64,000 bases of DNA, taken from assembly GCA_013821315.1 (NCBI GenBank), contig JACDHA010000003.1:1-64000 (forward strand). The letters are read 5' to 3'. The notes under the pieces were generated by a model. The model had not been told where the DNA came from. It ran no database searches and was given only the letters and a program-made list of their open reading frames with translations. A program made the position numbers and the translations under genes. The number at the start of each line of letters is the position of its first letter. Position 1 is the first letter of the stretch. Shown piece by piece: positions 53,400 to 62,097 of the stretch. This DNA is from Candidatus Dependentiae bacterium. Lineage in GTDB: Bacteria > Babelota > Babeliae > Babelales > Babelaceae.

Positions 53400-54242
53400 T
53401 TAAAGAACATTAAGCTCTTTAAGCTGTTCTCTTAGTGCTGTATAGTTGCCATTAACTAAAAGTATACCGGTAATACCACAAGTTGCAGCTGCACGAACAT
53501 TGACTGATTGATCATCAATAAAAATACAGTCAGCAGGGTTAAGTTTGCAGGTATTAATAATATACTCAAAAGCAGCAACATGAGGTTTAATAAGACCTAT
53601 AGCGCCTGAAATAACAATGTGATGTGTGTTAAAATAATTAAAAATATCTGGGTAATGCTGTTGTACTAAATTAAAAGAAACAGCATCCCAGTTGGAAAGA
53701 ATCATAAGTGTATTTTTTAGCTCACCGTTTGTATCTTTGGCTTCAGCACAATCGCGCAGTAATTGTATTCCTTTTGCCAGTGGATAAGTATAACGTGCTA
53801 AAATTTGGGGATTAAACATAACTTCAAATGCTCTTTTGAGTAAGTTTTTTTCACGTTCACTTACAAAGTAGTGCTGCGCATCAAGTTTTTCAAGATAATC
53901 GTTAATAGAAACGAGTAACTCTTTTTCTTCAATTTTTCCTGCAAGCCATTTGTGCATAACAATAGGCAGTGGATTTCCTTTAAAATCTGTAGCTTTTTCG
54001 TGTGGATAAGAGTCTGAAGGATCCATTTTTTCTAAAATATCAAAAATAATAGGATAAATATTGGGATTGCGCCAATCAAGAAGCATGTAGGCGATAAAAT
54101 GTGTAAAACCTATACTATAGGCAACACCTAGTTTACTTGTTGTAAATAGTGTATCACCTACATCCCAGATAATGGTTTTGCCAAAACAGGTAGTGCTAGT
54201 CATAAGAAGCAGACAAAATAAAAATTTTTTACTAACATGCAT
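53400..54242 (-). CDS. exported HAD-superfamily hydrolase
   Basis: The 280-residue protein has a signal peptide (MHVSKKFLFCLLLMTSTTCF) and the four HAD motifs: IIWDVGDTLF (Asp27), MILSNWDA (Ser), the Lys in IGLIKPHVAAF and FIDDQSVNVRAA. Motif I has Gly at the +2 position as in YihX-like DLGGV enzymes, instead of the general acid Asp; Asp30 follows, so phosphatase activity may be altered. AAGGAG precedes the ATG. An exported HAD enzyme is unusual and it may act in the periplasm or host. Substrate unknown. Confidence 0.85.
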   Translation of the reverse strand: MHVSKKFLFCLLLMTSTTCFGKTIIWDVGDTLFTTSKLGVAYSIGFTHFIAYMLLDWRNPNIYPIIFDILEKMDPSDSYPHEKATDFKGNPLPIVMHKWLAGKIEEKELLVSINDYLEKLDAQHYFVSEREKNLLKRAFEVMFNPQILARYTYPLAKGIQLLRDCAEAKDTNGELKNTLMILSNWDAVSFNLVQQHYPDIFNYFNTHHIVISGAIGLIKPHVAAFEYIINTCKLNPADCIFIDDQSVNVRAAATCGITGILLVNGNYTALREQLKELNVL

Positions 54243-54325
54243 AGAGCTCCTTGATGCTATGTGCTTACTATAAGTAGCTTAGCTTAAGCTTTTGTGTAGA
54301 GCAATAGTTATCCTAACTTATTTTT

Positions 54326-54496
54326 TTACTCACTCAAGTATGCTTTTCTTTGCTTTTCTGACGGTTTCTCGCTGCACATTTCTTGGTACCAATGAGTAAG
54401 GGACCAGTGTTTTTTGGTATAAGTAAAAAAACTCAAACTGGCCAGTAGCTGTAAGTGTGTTTTATGTGATAGTTTATACTGCTGTACACTAAGCAT
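54326..54496 (-). CDS. small hypothetical protein with strong ribosome binding site
   Basis: The gap between 54242 and 54674 contains a 56-codon minus-strand frame with AGGAG 4 nt before ATG. The product (MLSVQQYKLS, THLQLLASLSFFTYTKKH, WSLTHWYQEMCSEKP) is basic and aromatic-rich without signal peptide. It resembles no family I know. The strong initiation site supports translation; the sequence upstream (to 54674) shows nothing else. Confidence 0.5.
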   Translation of the reverse strand: MLSVQQYKLSHKTHLQLLASLSFFTYTKKHWSLTHWYQEMCSEKPSEKQRKAYLSE

Positions 54497-54674
54497 AATT
54501 CTCCTGATTGCTAGCTAACTTACTCTCTATACTAATTCTCAGTATACCAGCAAAATAGCAGTACTTTAATGTATAAGTAAAAATAAGTATATTTTAGGCT
54601 TAATTTTGTGCATAATGGGTAGTCTAAAGCACAAGTATTTAAGAGCTTATTTTTTTCTTTACTAGTATGAACCT

Positions 54675-55583
54675 ATGAGCAATGTACCTAAAAGATTTAA
54701 AGAGATTATAATAAACACGTATGGTCAAGCAGGTGTGCTTTGGCTTGAGCAACTTGAGAGTATCATAGCCAGTTGTGCCCACAAGTGGGGTCTTGAGCAG
54801 GTGCAGCCATTTCATACATTATCGTATAACTACGTAGTTCAAGCCTATAGTCAGGTATATAAAGCTCATGTAGCACTTAAGCTTGCAGTAGAAGATTCTG
54901 CTTTTTCTAATGAGCAACAAGCTCTAGAATTTTATAATGGTCAAGGATGTGTTGCATTACTCGACTCTGACGCCACCTATAAAGCACTATTACTGCAAAA
55001 AATAACTCCTGGCACTGCACTTGATACATTGTTTGCTATTGCTGATAATCGTGCTGTTATATATACAGTTGAAATAATAAAAAAGCTTCATAGCAACAAA
55101 CAGTTGCCTGCTTGTCACCAGTATTTTGGCATACAAAAATGGCTTAATGTCCTGTACTCATTTACTGACGAGCGTGTTCCTAGGGCTTCTATTATTTTTG
55201 CGCGGCAGCTTGCTGAACAGTTACTGCAAACTGCTCAAGAAAGCTACTTATTGCATGGCGACTTACATCATGGCAATATACTGTTTAGTAATCAAAAAGG
55301 GTGGATAGCAATAGACCCAAAAGGAATAGCGGGTGAATTAGCTTATGAAGTTGGCGCATTTATACGCAATCCTTTTCCTGAATTAATACTGCAAGCACAT
55401 GCTCAAGAAATTATAGCTCGTCGGTTAAACCAATTTTCTGAACTTTTACACATTGATCGCACACGATTAGCCCGTTGGGCATATGTGCAAGCTATTATTG
55501 CTACATGCTGGGCATGTGAAGATCAAGATCCAAGTTGGCAAAATTTGCTCTCTATAGCCACGTTAATCCAAAATCAACTATAA
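54675..55583 (+). CDS. aminoglycoside/hydroxyurea-type phosphotransferase, APH(6)-like
   Basis: The 302-residue kinase-fold protein has LLHGDLHHGNILF with the catalytic Asp and Asn, IAIDPKGIAGELAYEVGAFI (DPKG metal site) and HKWGL, VALKLA upstream. This is the APH(6) streptomycin 6-kinase pattern (family with hydroxyurea and other small-hydroxyl substrates). Whether it confers resistance here or phosphorylates a metabolite is not shown. No signal peptide. ATG at 54675 lacks a strong ribosome binding site. Confidence 0.85.
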   Translation: MSNVPKRFKEIIINTYGQAGVLWLEQLESIIASCAHKWGLEQVQPFHTLSYNYVVQAYSQVYKAHVALKLAVEDSAFSNEQQALEFYNGQGCVALLDSDATYKALLLQKITPGTALDTLFAIADNRAVIYTVEIIKKLHSNKQLPACHQYFGIQKWLNVLYSFTDERVPRASIIFARQLAEQLLQTAQESYLLHGDLHHGNILFSNQKGWIAIDPKGIAGELAYEVGAFIRNPFPELILQAHAQEIIARRLNQFSELLHIDRTRLARWAYVQAIIATCWACEDQDPSWQNLLSIATLIQNQL

Positions 55584-55679
55584 AATATTCTCTTTTAGCT
55601 TTTTATTGAAACAGTGCGATCAAAAGTGTTATGTCTCAGTAAAGAGTTTTTATAATCAGTTACTCAAAAGAGAGGTTTT

Positions 55680-58010
55680 ATGACAATACGTTTAGTTGCA
55701 TTACTAAGTATTTTAGCAGTGCCTTTTAGTGCCCAACCCATGTGTAATCCGTGTATTGTGCAACAGTCTTCCTCTATTGCAAGTGCGACATTTCCTTCCT
55801 CAGTAGCATTTTCTAAAGATGGATGCCTTGCTATAGCTAACGCTAATCCTGGAAATAATACAGTAACTATTTATAAACCAAATTCTGATTGTACTGTACC
55901 AACTAACCCGATTGCCACTTTAACAAGTTTGAGTGGTGTTAATCAACCAGGACAAGTAGCATTTTCACCAACAGGATGTTTAGCTGTTTTAAATATTGAT
56001 ACAGTAACTCTCTATAAAGTAGATCCTACAACATGCACAGCTCAAGATGTTGCTGTAACAACTTTAACAAATGCTAATGGTCTTGATAGTCCTGTTGCAC
56101 TAGCATTTTCTCCAAATGGCTGCTTAGCAGTTGCTAATAGAGGTAATGATACAGTAACTATCTATAAAGTTGATCCAGCCACTTGTTCTGTAGATGTTAC
56201 TCCTGTAGCTACACTTGATACTACCAATGGTATTAACTCTCCAGTAGCTGTAGCATTTTCATCAACTGGATGTCTTGCTGTTGCTAATACAGGTATTTTA
56301 AGTGATGGTACTGATAGTACAGTTACTCTCTATAAAGTAAATGCTGATTGTACCGTAGATGATACTCCTGCTTTTACCTTTGATACTACTTATGGTATTG
56401 TAAACCCAACTGCTTTAGCATTTTCCACTTCTAGTGCCTGTTTAGCAGTTGCTAATAAAGGAGTTATTGGTGATGGCACCGATAGTACAGTAACTGTGTA
56501 CATTATAGATATAGCTACTTGTTCATTTGGGGGATCATCTGAAAATGATCACTCTACGTTGACTAATGCTAGTGGCATTAGTAATCCTACTTCAGTAGTA
56601 TTTTCACCTAATGAATGTCTTGCTGTAGCTAATGCAGGCAGTTTAAATGATGGTAGTGATAGTACGGTAACTATATATACTGTCAATACGGGATTCTGCA
56701 CAGTTGCTGACAGTGCTAACTCTACTCTTACTAATGCTAGTGGTATTAGTAATCCTGCTTCAGTAGCATTTTCACCTAGTGGCTGTCTTGCTGTTGCTAA
56801 TAGTGGAACTCAAAATAACGATGATTCAGTAACTCTTTACACTGTTGATCCTAGCACTTGCAGTACACCAGATGCGGCTACAGCAACTATTGCCAATAAA
56901 AGTAGTTTAATATCTGCAAGTGATCTAGCATTTTCACCTAGTGGCTGCCTTGCTGTACCTCAAGGAGGTTTTGGCATAGTTAGTATTTATACTATTAGCT
57001 CTGATTGTACTACTACAGCTACACCGGCTGTAGATCTAAGATCTTTTTCGCCTAATGTTATAGCTTCTGCATTTTCATCTAATGGGTGTCTTGCTGTTGC
57101 TGATGAAGGAGGAGTCGCTAATGGAACTGATAGTACTGTTAAAATATATAAAGTAGATCCTGCTACTTGTACAACACAAGATAATCCTGTATCAACACTT
57201 ACTAATGCTAGTGGTATTAGTAATCCTAGAGCACTAGCATATTCTGCTAGTGGGTGTCTTGTTGTAGCAAATACGGGTGTTATAGGCGATGGTAGCGATA
57301 GTACTGTAACGTTTTATAAAACCAACACTGCTGATTGTACAACACCTGATACCGCATTATTTACTCTTACAAGTGCTGATGGTATAAACTTACCTACAGC
57401 AATAGCTTTTTCGACTACCGATTGTCTTGCGATAGCTAATAGTGGTAATAATACAGTAAATTTATATACTATTGATCCTGTAACATGTAAACCTACTGCA
57501 ACAGGTACTATTACTAATGGCGTAGTAAGTCCTCTATCGCTAGCATTTTCTTCTACTGATTGTTTAGCTGTAGGTAATCTAGTTATGAATAGTACTAACA
57601 CTGTAACTTTATACAAAGTAGATACTGCAACTTGTTCAGCGCAAAATAATCCACTCGTTACTCTTACTGATGCTGACGTAATTTTTGCTTTTTCTTCTCA
57701 AGGGTGTTTTGCTGTAGTAAATGGTGCTCGTACTAATGTTAACATTTATAGCATAGATTCAGCTACTTGTTCTCTATCAGCAACGCCTCTAAGTACTTTG
57801 GGAGAAGCTCAAGGGTTAGGCTCTGTGCAAGATTTAGCGTATTCACCTTCGGGATGTTTAGCGGTAAGTAATACAGGCGGTAGTCAGCCAGGTATCATAC
57901 TATTTAAAAACAACTGTACACCAACACCAACAGTAACGCCATTGCCCGTAAATAAAAAGTTTAGCTGTTTAGCCAGAGCTATACTTAATAAATATTGTAC
58001 TGCTAACTAA
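55680..58010 (+). CDS. exported 14-bladed Cys-rich beta-propeller protein
   Basis: The 776-residue product has a signal peptide (MTIRLVALLSILAVPFSAQP) and fourteen repeats of ~52 residues, each with VAFSPxGCLAVAN followed 20-30 residues later by a strand STVTIYKVDPATC. Fourteen repeats would make two seven-bladed propellers of NHL/YVTN type. Nearly every blade has two cysteines (GC and TC), which could form one disulfide each, consistent with export. After the propellers come a Pro/Thr spacer and a short Cys-containing tail (KKFSCLARAILNKYC). AGAGAGG precedes the ATG. Likely surface or secreted binding protein; partner unknown. Confidence 0.85.
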   Translation: MTIRLVALLSILAVPFSAQPMCNPCIVQQSSSIASATFPSSVAFSKDGCLAIANANPGNNTVTIYKPNSDCTVPTNPIATLTSLSGVNQPGQVAFSPTGCLAVLNIDTVTLYKVDPTTCTAQDVAVTTLTNANGLDSPVALAFSPNGCLAVANRGNDTVTIYKVDPATCSVDVTPVATLDTTNGINSPVAVAFSSTGCLAVANTGILSDGTDSTVTLYKVNADCTVDDTPAFTFDTTYGIVNPTALAFSTSSACLAVANKGVIGDGTDSTVTVYIIDIATCSFGGSSENDHSTLTNASGISNPTSVVFSPNECLAVANAGSLNDGSDSTVTIYTVNTGFCTVADSANSTLTNASGISNPASVAFSPSGCLAVANSGTQNNDDSVTLYTVDPSTCSTPDAATATIANKSSLISASDLAFSPSGCLAVPQGGFGIVSIYTISSDCTTTATPAVDLRSFSPNVIASAFSSNGCLAVADEGGVANGTDSTVKIYKVDPATCTTQDNPVSTLTNASGISNPRALAYSASGCLVVANTGVIGDGSDSTVTFYKTNTADCTTPDTALFTLTSADGINLPTAIAFSTTDCLAIANSGNNTVNLYTIDPVTCKPTATGTITNGVVSPLSLAFSSTDCLAVGNLVMNSTNTVTLYKVDTATCSAQNNPLVTLTDADVIFAFSSQGCFAVVNGARTNVNIYSIDSATCSLSATPLSTLGEAQGLGSVQDLAYSPSGCLAVSNTGGSQPGIILFKNNCTPTPTVTPLPVNKKFSCLARAILNKYCTAN

Positions 58011-58025
58011 TTAGCTAGTTAAATT

Positions 58026-58046
58026 ATAAGGGGCATTGCCCCTTAT
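58026..58046. repeat. GGGGC palindrome
   Basis: ATAAGGGGC and GCCCCTTAT flank ATT; CCCC follows downstream (GATCCCC). A close relative, AAAGGGGCGTGCCCCTTT followed by AAAACCCC, occurs at 62098-62115. Both lie after gene ends, like a dispersed palindromic repeat family. Confidence 0.55.
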
Positions 58047-58072
58047 GATCCCCAGGTAAGTAGCTAACAAGC

Positions 58073-58100
58073 AAAGAGGCCACTATGCGTGGCCTCTTTT
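58073..58100. terminator. terminator between propeller and DnaB-like genes
   Basis: AAAGAGGCCAC (58073-58083) pairs with GTGGCCTCTTT (58089-58099) and T follows. It separates the convergent genes at 58010 and 58118. Confidence 0.8.
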
Positions 58101-58117
58101 AGTAAATTATCTAAGCT

Positions 58118-59176
58118 TTAATAAAATTTTCTCTCTATAAAAGCTTTTGCAGGAGTGCATTGATCTATATGCTCTTCGAGCGAAAAAGTAGATCCTTTAA
58201 ACCTTAAAGAAACTTCGCCCCCTGTTTTGCCATTGCGATTTTTAAGTACTACTAGCTCGAGTGTTGGCTGGCCTGTAAAGTGAGCATTAGCTTTAGACTC
58301 GTTCCATATACCTATAATAGAATGGGCATCTTGTTCTATATCGCCTGCTTCACGTAATTTATTTTCTTCCATATCTCTTTTTGAAGTCACTTCACGATTA
58401 AATTGAGCACCTAAAACGATGGGTAATGATAGCTTAAGAGCTGCCTCAAGAAGGTATTCAGATATTTTTTGAAGTTCAAGCTGACGGCTTGCAAAGCGAC
58501 CTTTGATTTTAATTTTTTGTATATAATCAATAAACACTGCCTCAAGAGGGTAGCGATCTTTAAAGTTAGCTAAAAAGCAGACTAAATCTTCAACATACAA
58601 ATGCTCATCAACCAAAGCTAAGCGATTATCATTTACTAATCGAGTAAGATTCTTTTTGCCTTGCTCTATTTTTTGTAACTGTTCGGTTACTAGAGACTTT
58701 GTCTGCCAGGCCATCGAAGTGCCCATAAGATAAGCAGTTAACAGTTCATTATTAAAATGAGCGTCAAGTTCAACTTTACAGATACTATTTAAAATATTTA
58801 AAAGAAGTTGCTTTCTTGTTACTTCGTAGCTACAAAAAAGAAAAGTGGCTTGTGCATTATGTTGTATCAGATTTAAAAAAAGATTAAGTAATAAGGTTGT
58901 TTTACCATGACTCGGGCGTCCTGCAATAATAGTAAGAGACTGGGTAGGAATTTTCCAGATACTATCAAGACTTGCGTACCCAGTAGAGAAATTCGCAGGT
59001 ACGTTAACAGTATCTTTTATAAAATCATCTAAAGTATAAAAGGGATTAATTTGTTGATTACCAGTAAGTATAAAAGGTTGCCTTGTAATAGGAGCAACCT
59101 CCTGGGTATCTAAAGAAGCAATCGGAAAATTGAGTAATTTTGCCTGTAAGCGTGAAGTAAGCTCTTTATGCTTCAT
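58118..59176 (-). CDS. DnaB-like RecA-fold helicase lacking the N-terminal domain
   Basis: The 352-residue protein has the DnaB C-terminal motor: Walker A AGRPSHGKTT at about 87-96, Walker B VFIDYIQKI, GAQFNREVT with the sensor Gln, LREAGDIEQDA and KNRNGKTG. The DnaB N-terminal and linker domains are replaced by ~70 unrelated residues, so it may load differently, as in phage or plasmid helicases. A helix-turn-helix gene lies 5 nt upstream. It is a candidate replication helicase of a mobile element, or the host replicative helicase of a reduced genome. The start lacks a strong ribosome binding site, so it may be coupled. Confidence 0.85.
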   Translation of the reverse strand: MKHKELTSRLQAKLLNFPIASLDTQEVAPITRQPFILTGNQQINPFYTLDDFIKDTVNVPANFSTGYASLDSIWKIPTQSLTIIAGRPSHGKTTLLLNLFLNLIQHNAQATFLFCSYEVTRKQLLLNILNSICKVELDAHFNNELLTAYLMGTSMAWQTKSLVTEQLQKIEQGKKNLTRLVNDNRLALVDEHLYVEDLVCFLANFKDRYPLEAVFIDYIQKIKIKGRFASRQLELQKISEYLLEAALKLSLPIVLGAQFNREVTSKRDMEENKLREAGDIEQDAHSIIGIWNESKANAHFTGQPTLELVVLKNRNGKTGGEVSLRFKGSTFSLEEHIDQCTPAKAFIERKFY

Positions 59177-59181
59177 GTAAG

Positions 59182-59361
59182 TTATGCTGCGTTGCGATAT
59201 TCCTGAAGATTGTTTTCAGATACATACCATTTTTGATCAATTTTTTGACCCTTAAGTTTACCTGAACGGATAAGCTCACGTAAAGTGCGTGGATGTATTT
59301 TAAGAAGAGTGCTTAATTCTTGTACGTCGTATAAAACAATGGTATCAACTGTTATTGGCAT
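59182..59361 (-). CDS. excisionase/MerR-type helix-turn-helix protein
   Basis: A 59-codon frame with AAGGA before ATG. The product (YDVQELSTLLKIHPRTLREL, LIRSGKLKGQKID, KWYVSENNLQEYR) is the DNA-binding domain of the excisionase/HTH_17 family. It lies directly upstream of the DnaB-like gene (5-nt gap). Such small proteins act as excisionases, replication initiators or regulators in phages and plasmids. Confidence 0.82.
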   Translation of the reverse strand: MPITVDTIVLYDVQELSTLLKIHPRTLRELIRSGKLKGQKIDQKWYVSENNLQEYRNAA

Positions 59362-59464
59362 AAATATATTCCTTGAGAGATCAAAAATATTATTAAAGTG
59401 TTATGCCTTTAAGAATAACCTAAAAGAGTCTTTTAGTACACGAAAATAGAAAAAGGCAACAAGA

Positions 59465-59525
59465 AAGGCAATAACGCAGGATCTTTTACAATCATAGCTC
59501 CAGAAAGCCTTGCAGTTATTGCCTT
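59465..59525. terminator. imperfect hairpin in the 59362-59606 gap
   Basis: AAGGCAATAAC (59465) with following GCAGG pairs with CCTTGC-AGTTATTGCCTT (59508-59525), with small bulges and T4 on the + side. It probably ends the rhodanese transcript. The 245-nt gap holds nothing else that I see. Confidence 0.55.
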
Positions 59526-59606
59526 ATTTTTAAATACCTCTTATCTACTTATCAGCATAGCATACTTAATTTTATTTGTCAAGCTGAAATTTAAAATTGG
59601 CATAAT

Positions 59607-59996
59607 TTAGATTAAAATATCCATGCGTTGGGATAATTCTTGTGCTGAAATAAACTCTATGCCCTTAGGGTGCTCGTATACTTTTTCTTCTTTAGGTAAG
59701 TGTGGCATAAGCTCCGTTTTACATAAACCTGTAGTTGGCAAGCCTTGATTATACCAATCAGCTAAGCCGCCAAGGTATGCATATACTTTAGTATATCCTA
59801 GAGCTTTTAGTAATTTGGCTCCCTCGTAAGTAGTATAATCTTGAGAGTTGGTACTATAGACAACTATCTCAGCTTCTTTTGAGAATTGTTTTACATACTC
59901 TGCAAGATCTTCTAAAGGGACATTAATGCTGCCTTCTATATGACAACTATCATATGTTTTGTCTCCTAAGACATTAATTATTTGACTGCGATTCAT
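59607..59996 (-). CDS. rhodanese-like domain protein without the catalytic Cys
   Basis: The 129-residue protein has the rhodanese fold (YDSCHIEGSINVPLEDL, GYTKVYAYLGGLADWYNQG), but the active-site loop reads VVYSTNSQDYTTYEGA where sulfurtransferases have a Cys. It cannot perform the persulfide reaction by the standard mechanism and may bind or signal instead, as do Cdc25-like or regulatory inactive rhodaneses. AGGAGG precedes the ATG. No partner is adjacent. Confidence 0.88.
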   Translation of the reverse strand: MNRSQIINVLGDKTYDSCHIEGSINVPLEDLAEYVKQFSKEAEIVVYSTNSQDYTTYEGAKLLKALGYTKVYAYLGGLADWYNQGLPTTGLCKTELMPHLPKEEKVYEHPKGIEFISAQELSQRMDILI

Positions 59997-60195
59997 GGTA
60001 GCCTCCTGTTGCTTTTAGTGAATGTTATTCTTACTATAATAACAATTTTATAATTCAAAAGTAAATATTTTTTGTATTAAATCAGAAATTATCAATTTTA
60101 TATTTTATATATTAATTTACATTAGTATAGAGGCGTGTTATTGTTAAACTATAGATTGTAAATACAGAAAAATATAATTATATAGCAAGGTCTCT

Positions 60196-61629
60196 ATGAA
60201 AAAAATCTTTTTTTCTTTATTAGTGGTGTATCTGTTGAATGGGATAACCTGTTGTATGGCAGATGTTAAAGATCAGATTTGTCAAGCAATAATACAAGGT
60301 AATCTCAACGCTGTAAAAGATTTGATATTACACTCTGAGATTGATATTAATAGCTTATATCCTGTTCGTACAGCTACTCCATTACTTATTGCTGTACGTT
60401 GGAGACAATCTGAAATAGCTCATTTTTTACTTAAATATGGAAAAGCAGATATAGATGCTTGTGATGATGAGGGCTACACTGCGCTTTTTGATGCTGTAGA
60501 CCGAAATAATATTTATCTAGTTAAGTTATTATTGAAATATAAACCTAACTTGCAAGGATTTCATGATAATAACTATACGCCTCTTATTATTGCAGTAGAG
60601 AAGAATAATATAGAAATAGTGCGATTATTAATTGAAGCCGGAGCTCTTCTGAATGAGCAAGAGAGGCAGATGGGAAGAACTGCTTTATATCGGGCTCTCT
60701 GTTTTGGGGGGTCTCCTATAGCACAACTATTAATTGAGCAAGGTGCTGATATACACAAACTTAATTATAACAACAACTCTTGTCTTCATATTGCTGCAAA
60801 AAGGGGTTGTAAAGACATTGTTAAGTTGCTACTTTCTAAACATGCTGATGTAACTTGTAAAAATATATATAGCAAAACACCTTTTTACTATGCTTTAAAA
60901 GAAGGTAGTAATACATTAATTTCGTTATTTATTGAGCATGGAGTTGATGTCAATGCTGCTCAACTAAACGGATATACACCTCTTTCTTTAGCTGCAGAAA
61001 ATAACAATACACCTTTGGTTGAGTTTTTGCTCTGTCATGGTGCTACTATAGATGCTGAATCAGATTTAGCTTCAAATGCTAGTGTAAAACAAGCTGTAAA
61101 TAATCAATCTGATTGTACTATGTCTGCTGAGTGCAAGAATTTTCGTATGTTGGGGCAAGAGTTAAGGAATGGTATTTATCCTAATAAAGTAGTTCAAAGT
61201 TTTATAAATTCAAAAAAGCAAGAATTGTTTGATGCTATAAAATTACAAGATACATCGACGTTTAAAGAACTGTTAAAACATTTGTTTTCACTCTGCCTTA
61301 CAGATAATAATGGTAATACACTATGGCATTTGGCTTGTTTGTATAACAATCAAGAGGTGCTGAGGTTGCTTTTAGCCCTATACCCAGGTCATAAGGTATG
61401 GCAAAAGAAAAATAAGCAAGGTTTAACACCCCTAGAAGTTGCTGTAGGCCAGGGAAATACTCACTTACTGAAATATATACTAAGCACTTTGTATGGTTCA
61501 ACTACAGTAGTAGTGTCTGGTGCCAAGCGTAATCGTGATGAAACGAGCGACATCGTAATGAAAAAGCGTAAGGTTATATATGAGTATCTATGTGATACTG
61601 ATTCTGAAAGTGACGAGGATAATGGCTAA
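60196..61629 (+). CDS. exported ankyrin protein with NLS-like C-terminus
   Basis: The 477-residue product has a signal peptide (MKKIFFSLLVVYLLNGITCC), about eight ankyrin repeats (ATPLLIAVRWRQ, YTALFDAVDRNN, YTPLIIAVEKNN, RTALYRALCFGG, NSCLHIAAKRGC, KTPFYYALKEGS, YTPLSLAAENNN), a family A-like cap in which LFDAIKLQD, KELLKHLFSLC and GNTLWHLACLYNNQEVL correspond to its motifs, and a tail with MKKRKV and a Ser/Asp/Glu-rich end. MKKRKV resembles the monopartite SV40-type nuclear localisation signal. AAGG precedes the ATG. Confidence 0.87.
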   Translation: MKKIFFSLLVVYLLNGITCCMADVKDQICQAIIQGNLNAVKDLILHSEIDINSLYPVRTATPLLIAVRWRQSEIAHFLLKYGKADIDACDDEGYTALFDAVDRNNIYLVKLLLKYKPNLQGFHDNNYTPLIIAVEKNNIEIVRLLIEAGALLNEQERQMGRTALYRALCFGGSPIAQLLIEQGADIHKLNYNNNSCLHIAAKRGCKDIVKLLLSKHADVTCKNIYSKTPFYYALKEGSNTLISLFIEHGVDVNAAQLNGYTPLSLAAENNNTPLVEFLLCHGATIDAESDLASNASVKQAVNNQSDCTMSAECKNFRMLGQELRNGIYPNKVVQSFINSKKQELFDAIKLQDTSTFKELLKHLFSLCLTDNNGNTLWHLACLYNNQEVLRLLLALYPGHKVWQKKNKQGLTPLEVAVGQGNTHLLKYILSTLYGSTTVVVSGAKRNRDETSDIVMKKRKVIYEYLCDTDSESDEDNG

Positions 61630-61664
61630 GCTCTCTTTATGATTGTAATTGCTAGAATAAGTGA

Positions 61665-61704
61665 CAGAAAGCTGCTTTTTGTAGTGTTAGTAAGTAGCTT
61701 TCTG
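61665..61704 (+). terminator. hairpin after the ankyrin gene
   Basis: CAGAAAGCTGCTT (61665-61677) pairs with AAGTAGCTTTCTG (61692-61704) with one G-T pair, 36 nt after the stop at 61629. T-run is weak. Confidence 0.55.
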
Positions 61705-61728
61705 CTTGTATGTTTAAAGTATTTTAGA

Positions 61729-61950
61729 TTACCCTATGTCATCTAAAAATATTTCTAGAATAAGATCTTGGTTATCATTACCTCTACTTTGTGACGATTT
61801 TGAAGTAGTAGATCTTGTAGTTGTATTTGTCTGAGTACTTGAACTGCATTGACGACCACGACATCTGTGAGGAGCTTGACCGCCTGCTTGACCTCGTTTG
61901 GTTATTGTACTCGTGTTAGCTTGTTCTTGTTTTGTATTAGTTTTAGCCAT
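61729..61950 (-). CDS. small low-complexity protein, unknown
   Basis: The 73-residue product is Thr/Ser/Gln/Arg-rich (TNTKQEQANTSTITKRGQ, QTNTTTRSTTSKSSQSRG) and ends with an acidic-hydrophobic stretch (NQDLILEIFLDDIG). AAAGGAG precedes the ATG by 8 nt. No signal peptide. It is probably disordered; the C-terminal helix could be a short binding motif. Not recognised. Confidence 0.55.
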   Translation of the reverse strand: MAKTNTKQEQANTSTITKRGQAGGQAPHRCRGRQCSSSTQTNTTTRSTTSKSSQSRGNDNQDLILEIFLDDIG

Positions 61951-62043
61951 AGCATGTCTCCTTTAAAATATAATTTAATATTTAATATTAGTAATTATAG
62001 CTTACAAAAGCTTGCAGTTGCAATAGTTTTATTAACATAACAA

Positions 62044-62070
62044 CAAGGCACACTAAGTTAGTGTGCCTTG
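62044..62070. terminator. hairpin in the ychF 3' region
   Basis: CAAGGCACACTAA pairs with TTAGTGTGCCTTG around a 1-nt centre. It lies 95 nt beyond the ychF stop. A second palindrome, the GGGGC repeat at 62098-62115, lies closer to the gene. Confidence 0.6.
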
Positions 62071-62097
62071 TTAATTAATTTTTAATTGGGGAATCGT

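Noticed and set aside
10861-58080. 15-nt match AGCTAACAAGCAAAG at about 10861 and 58062
   Set aside because: Too short and without shared context to call a repeat family.
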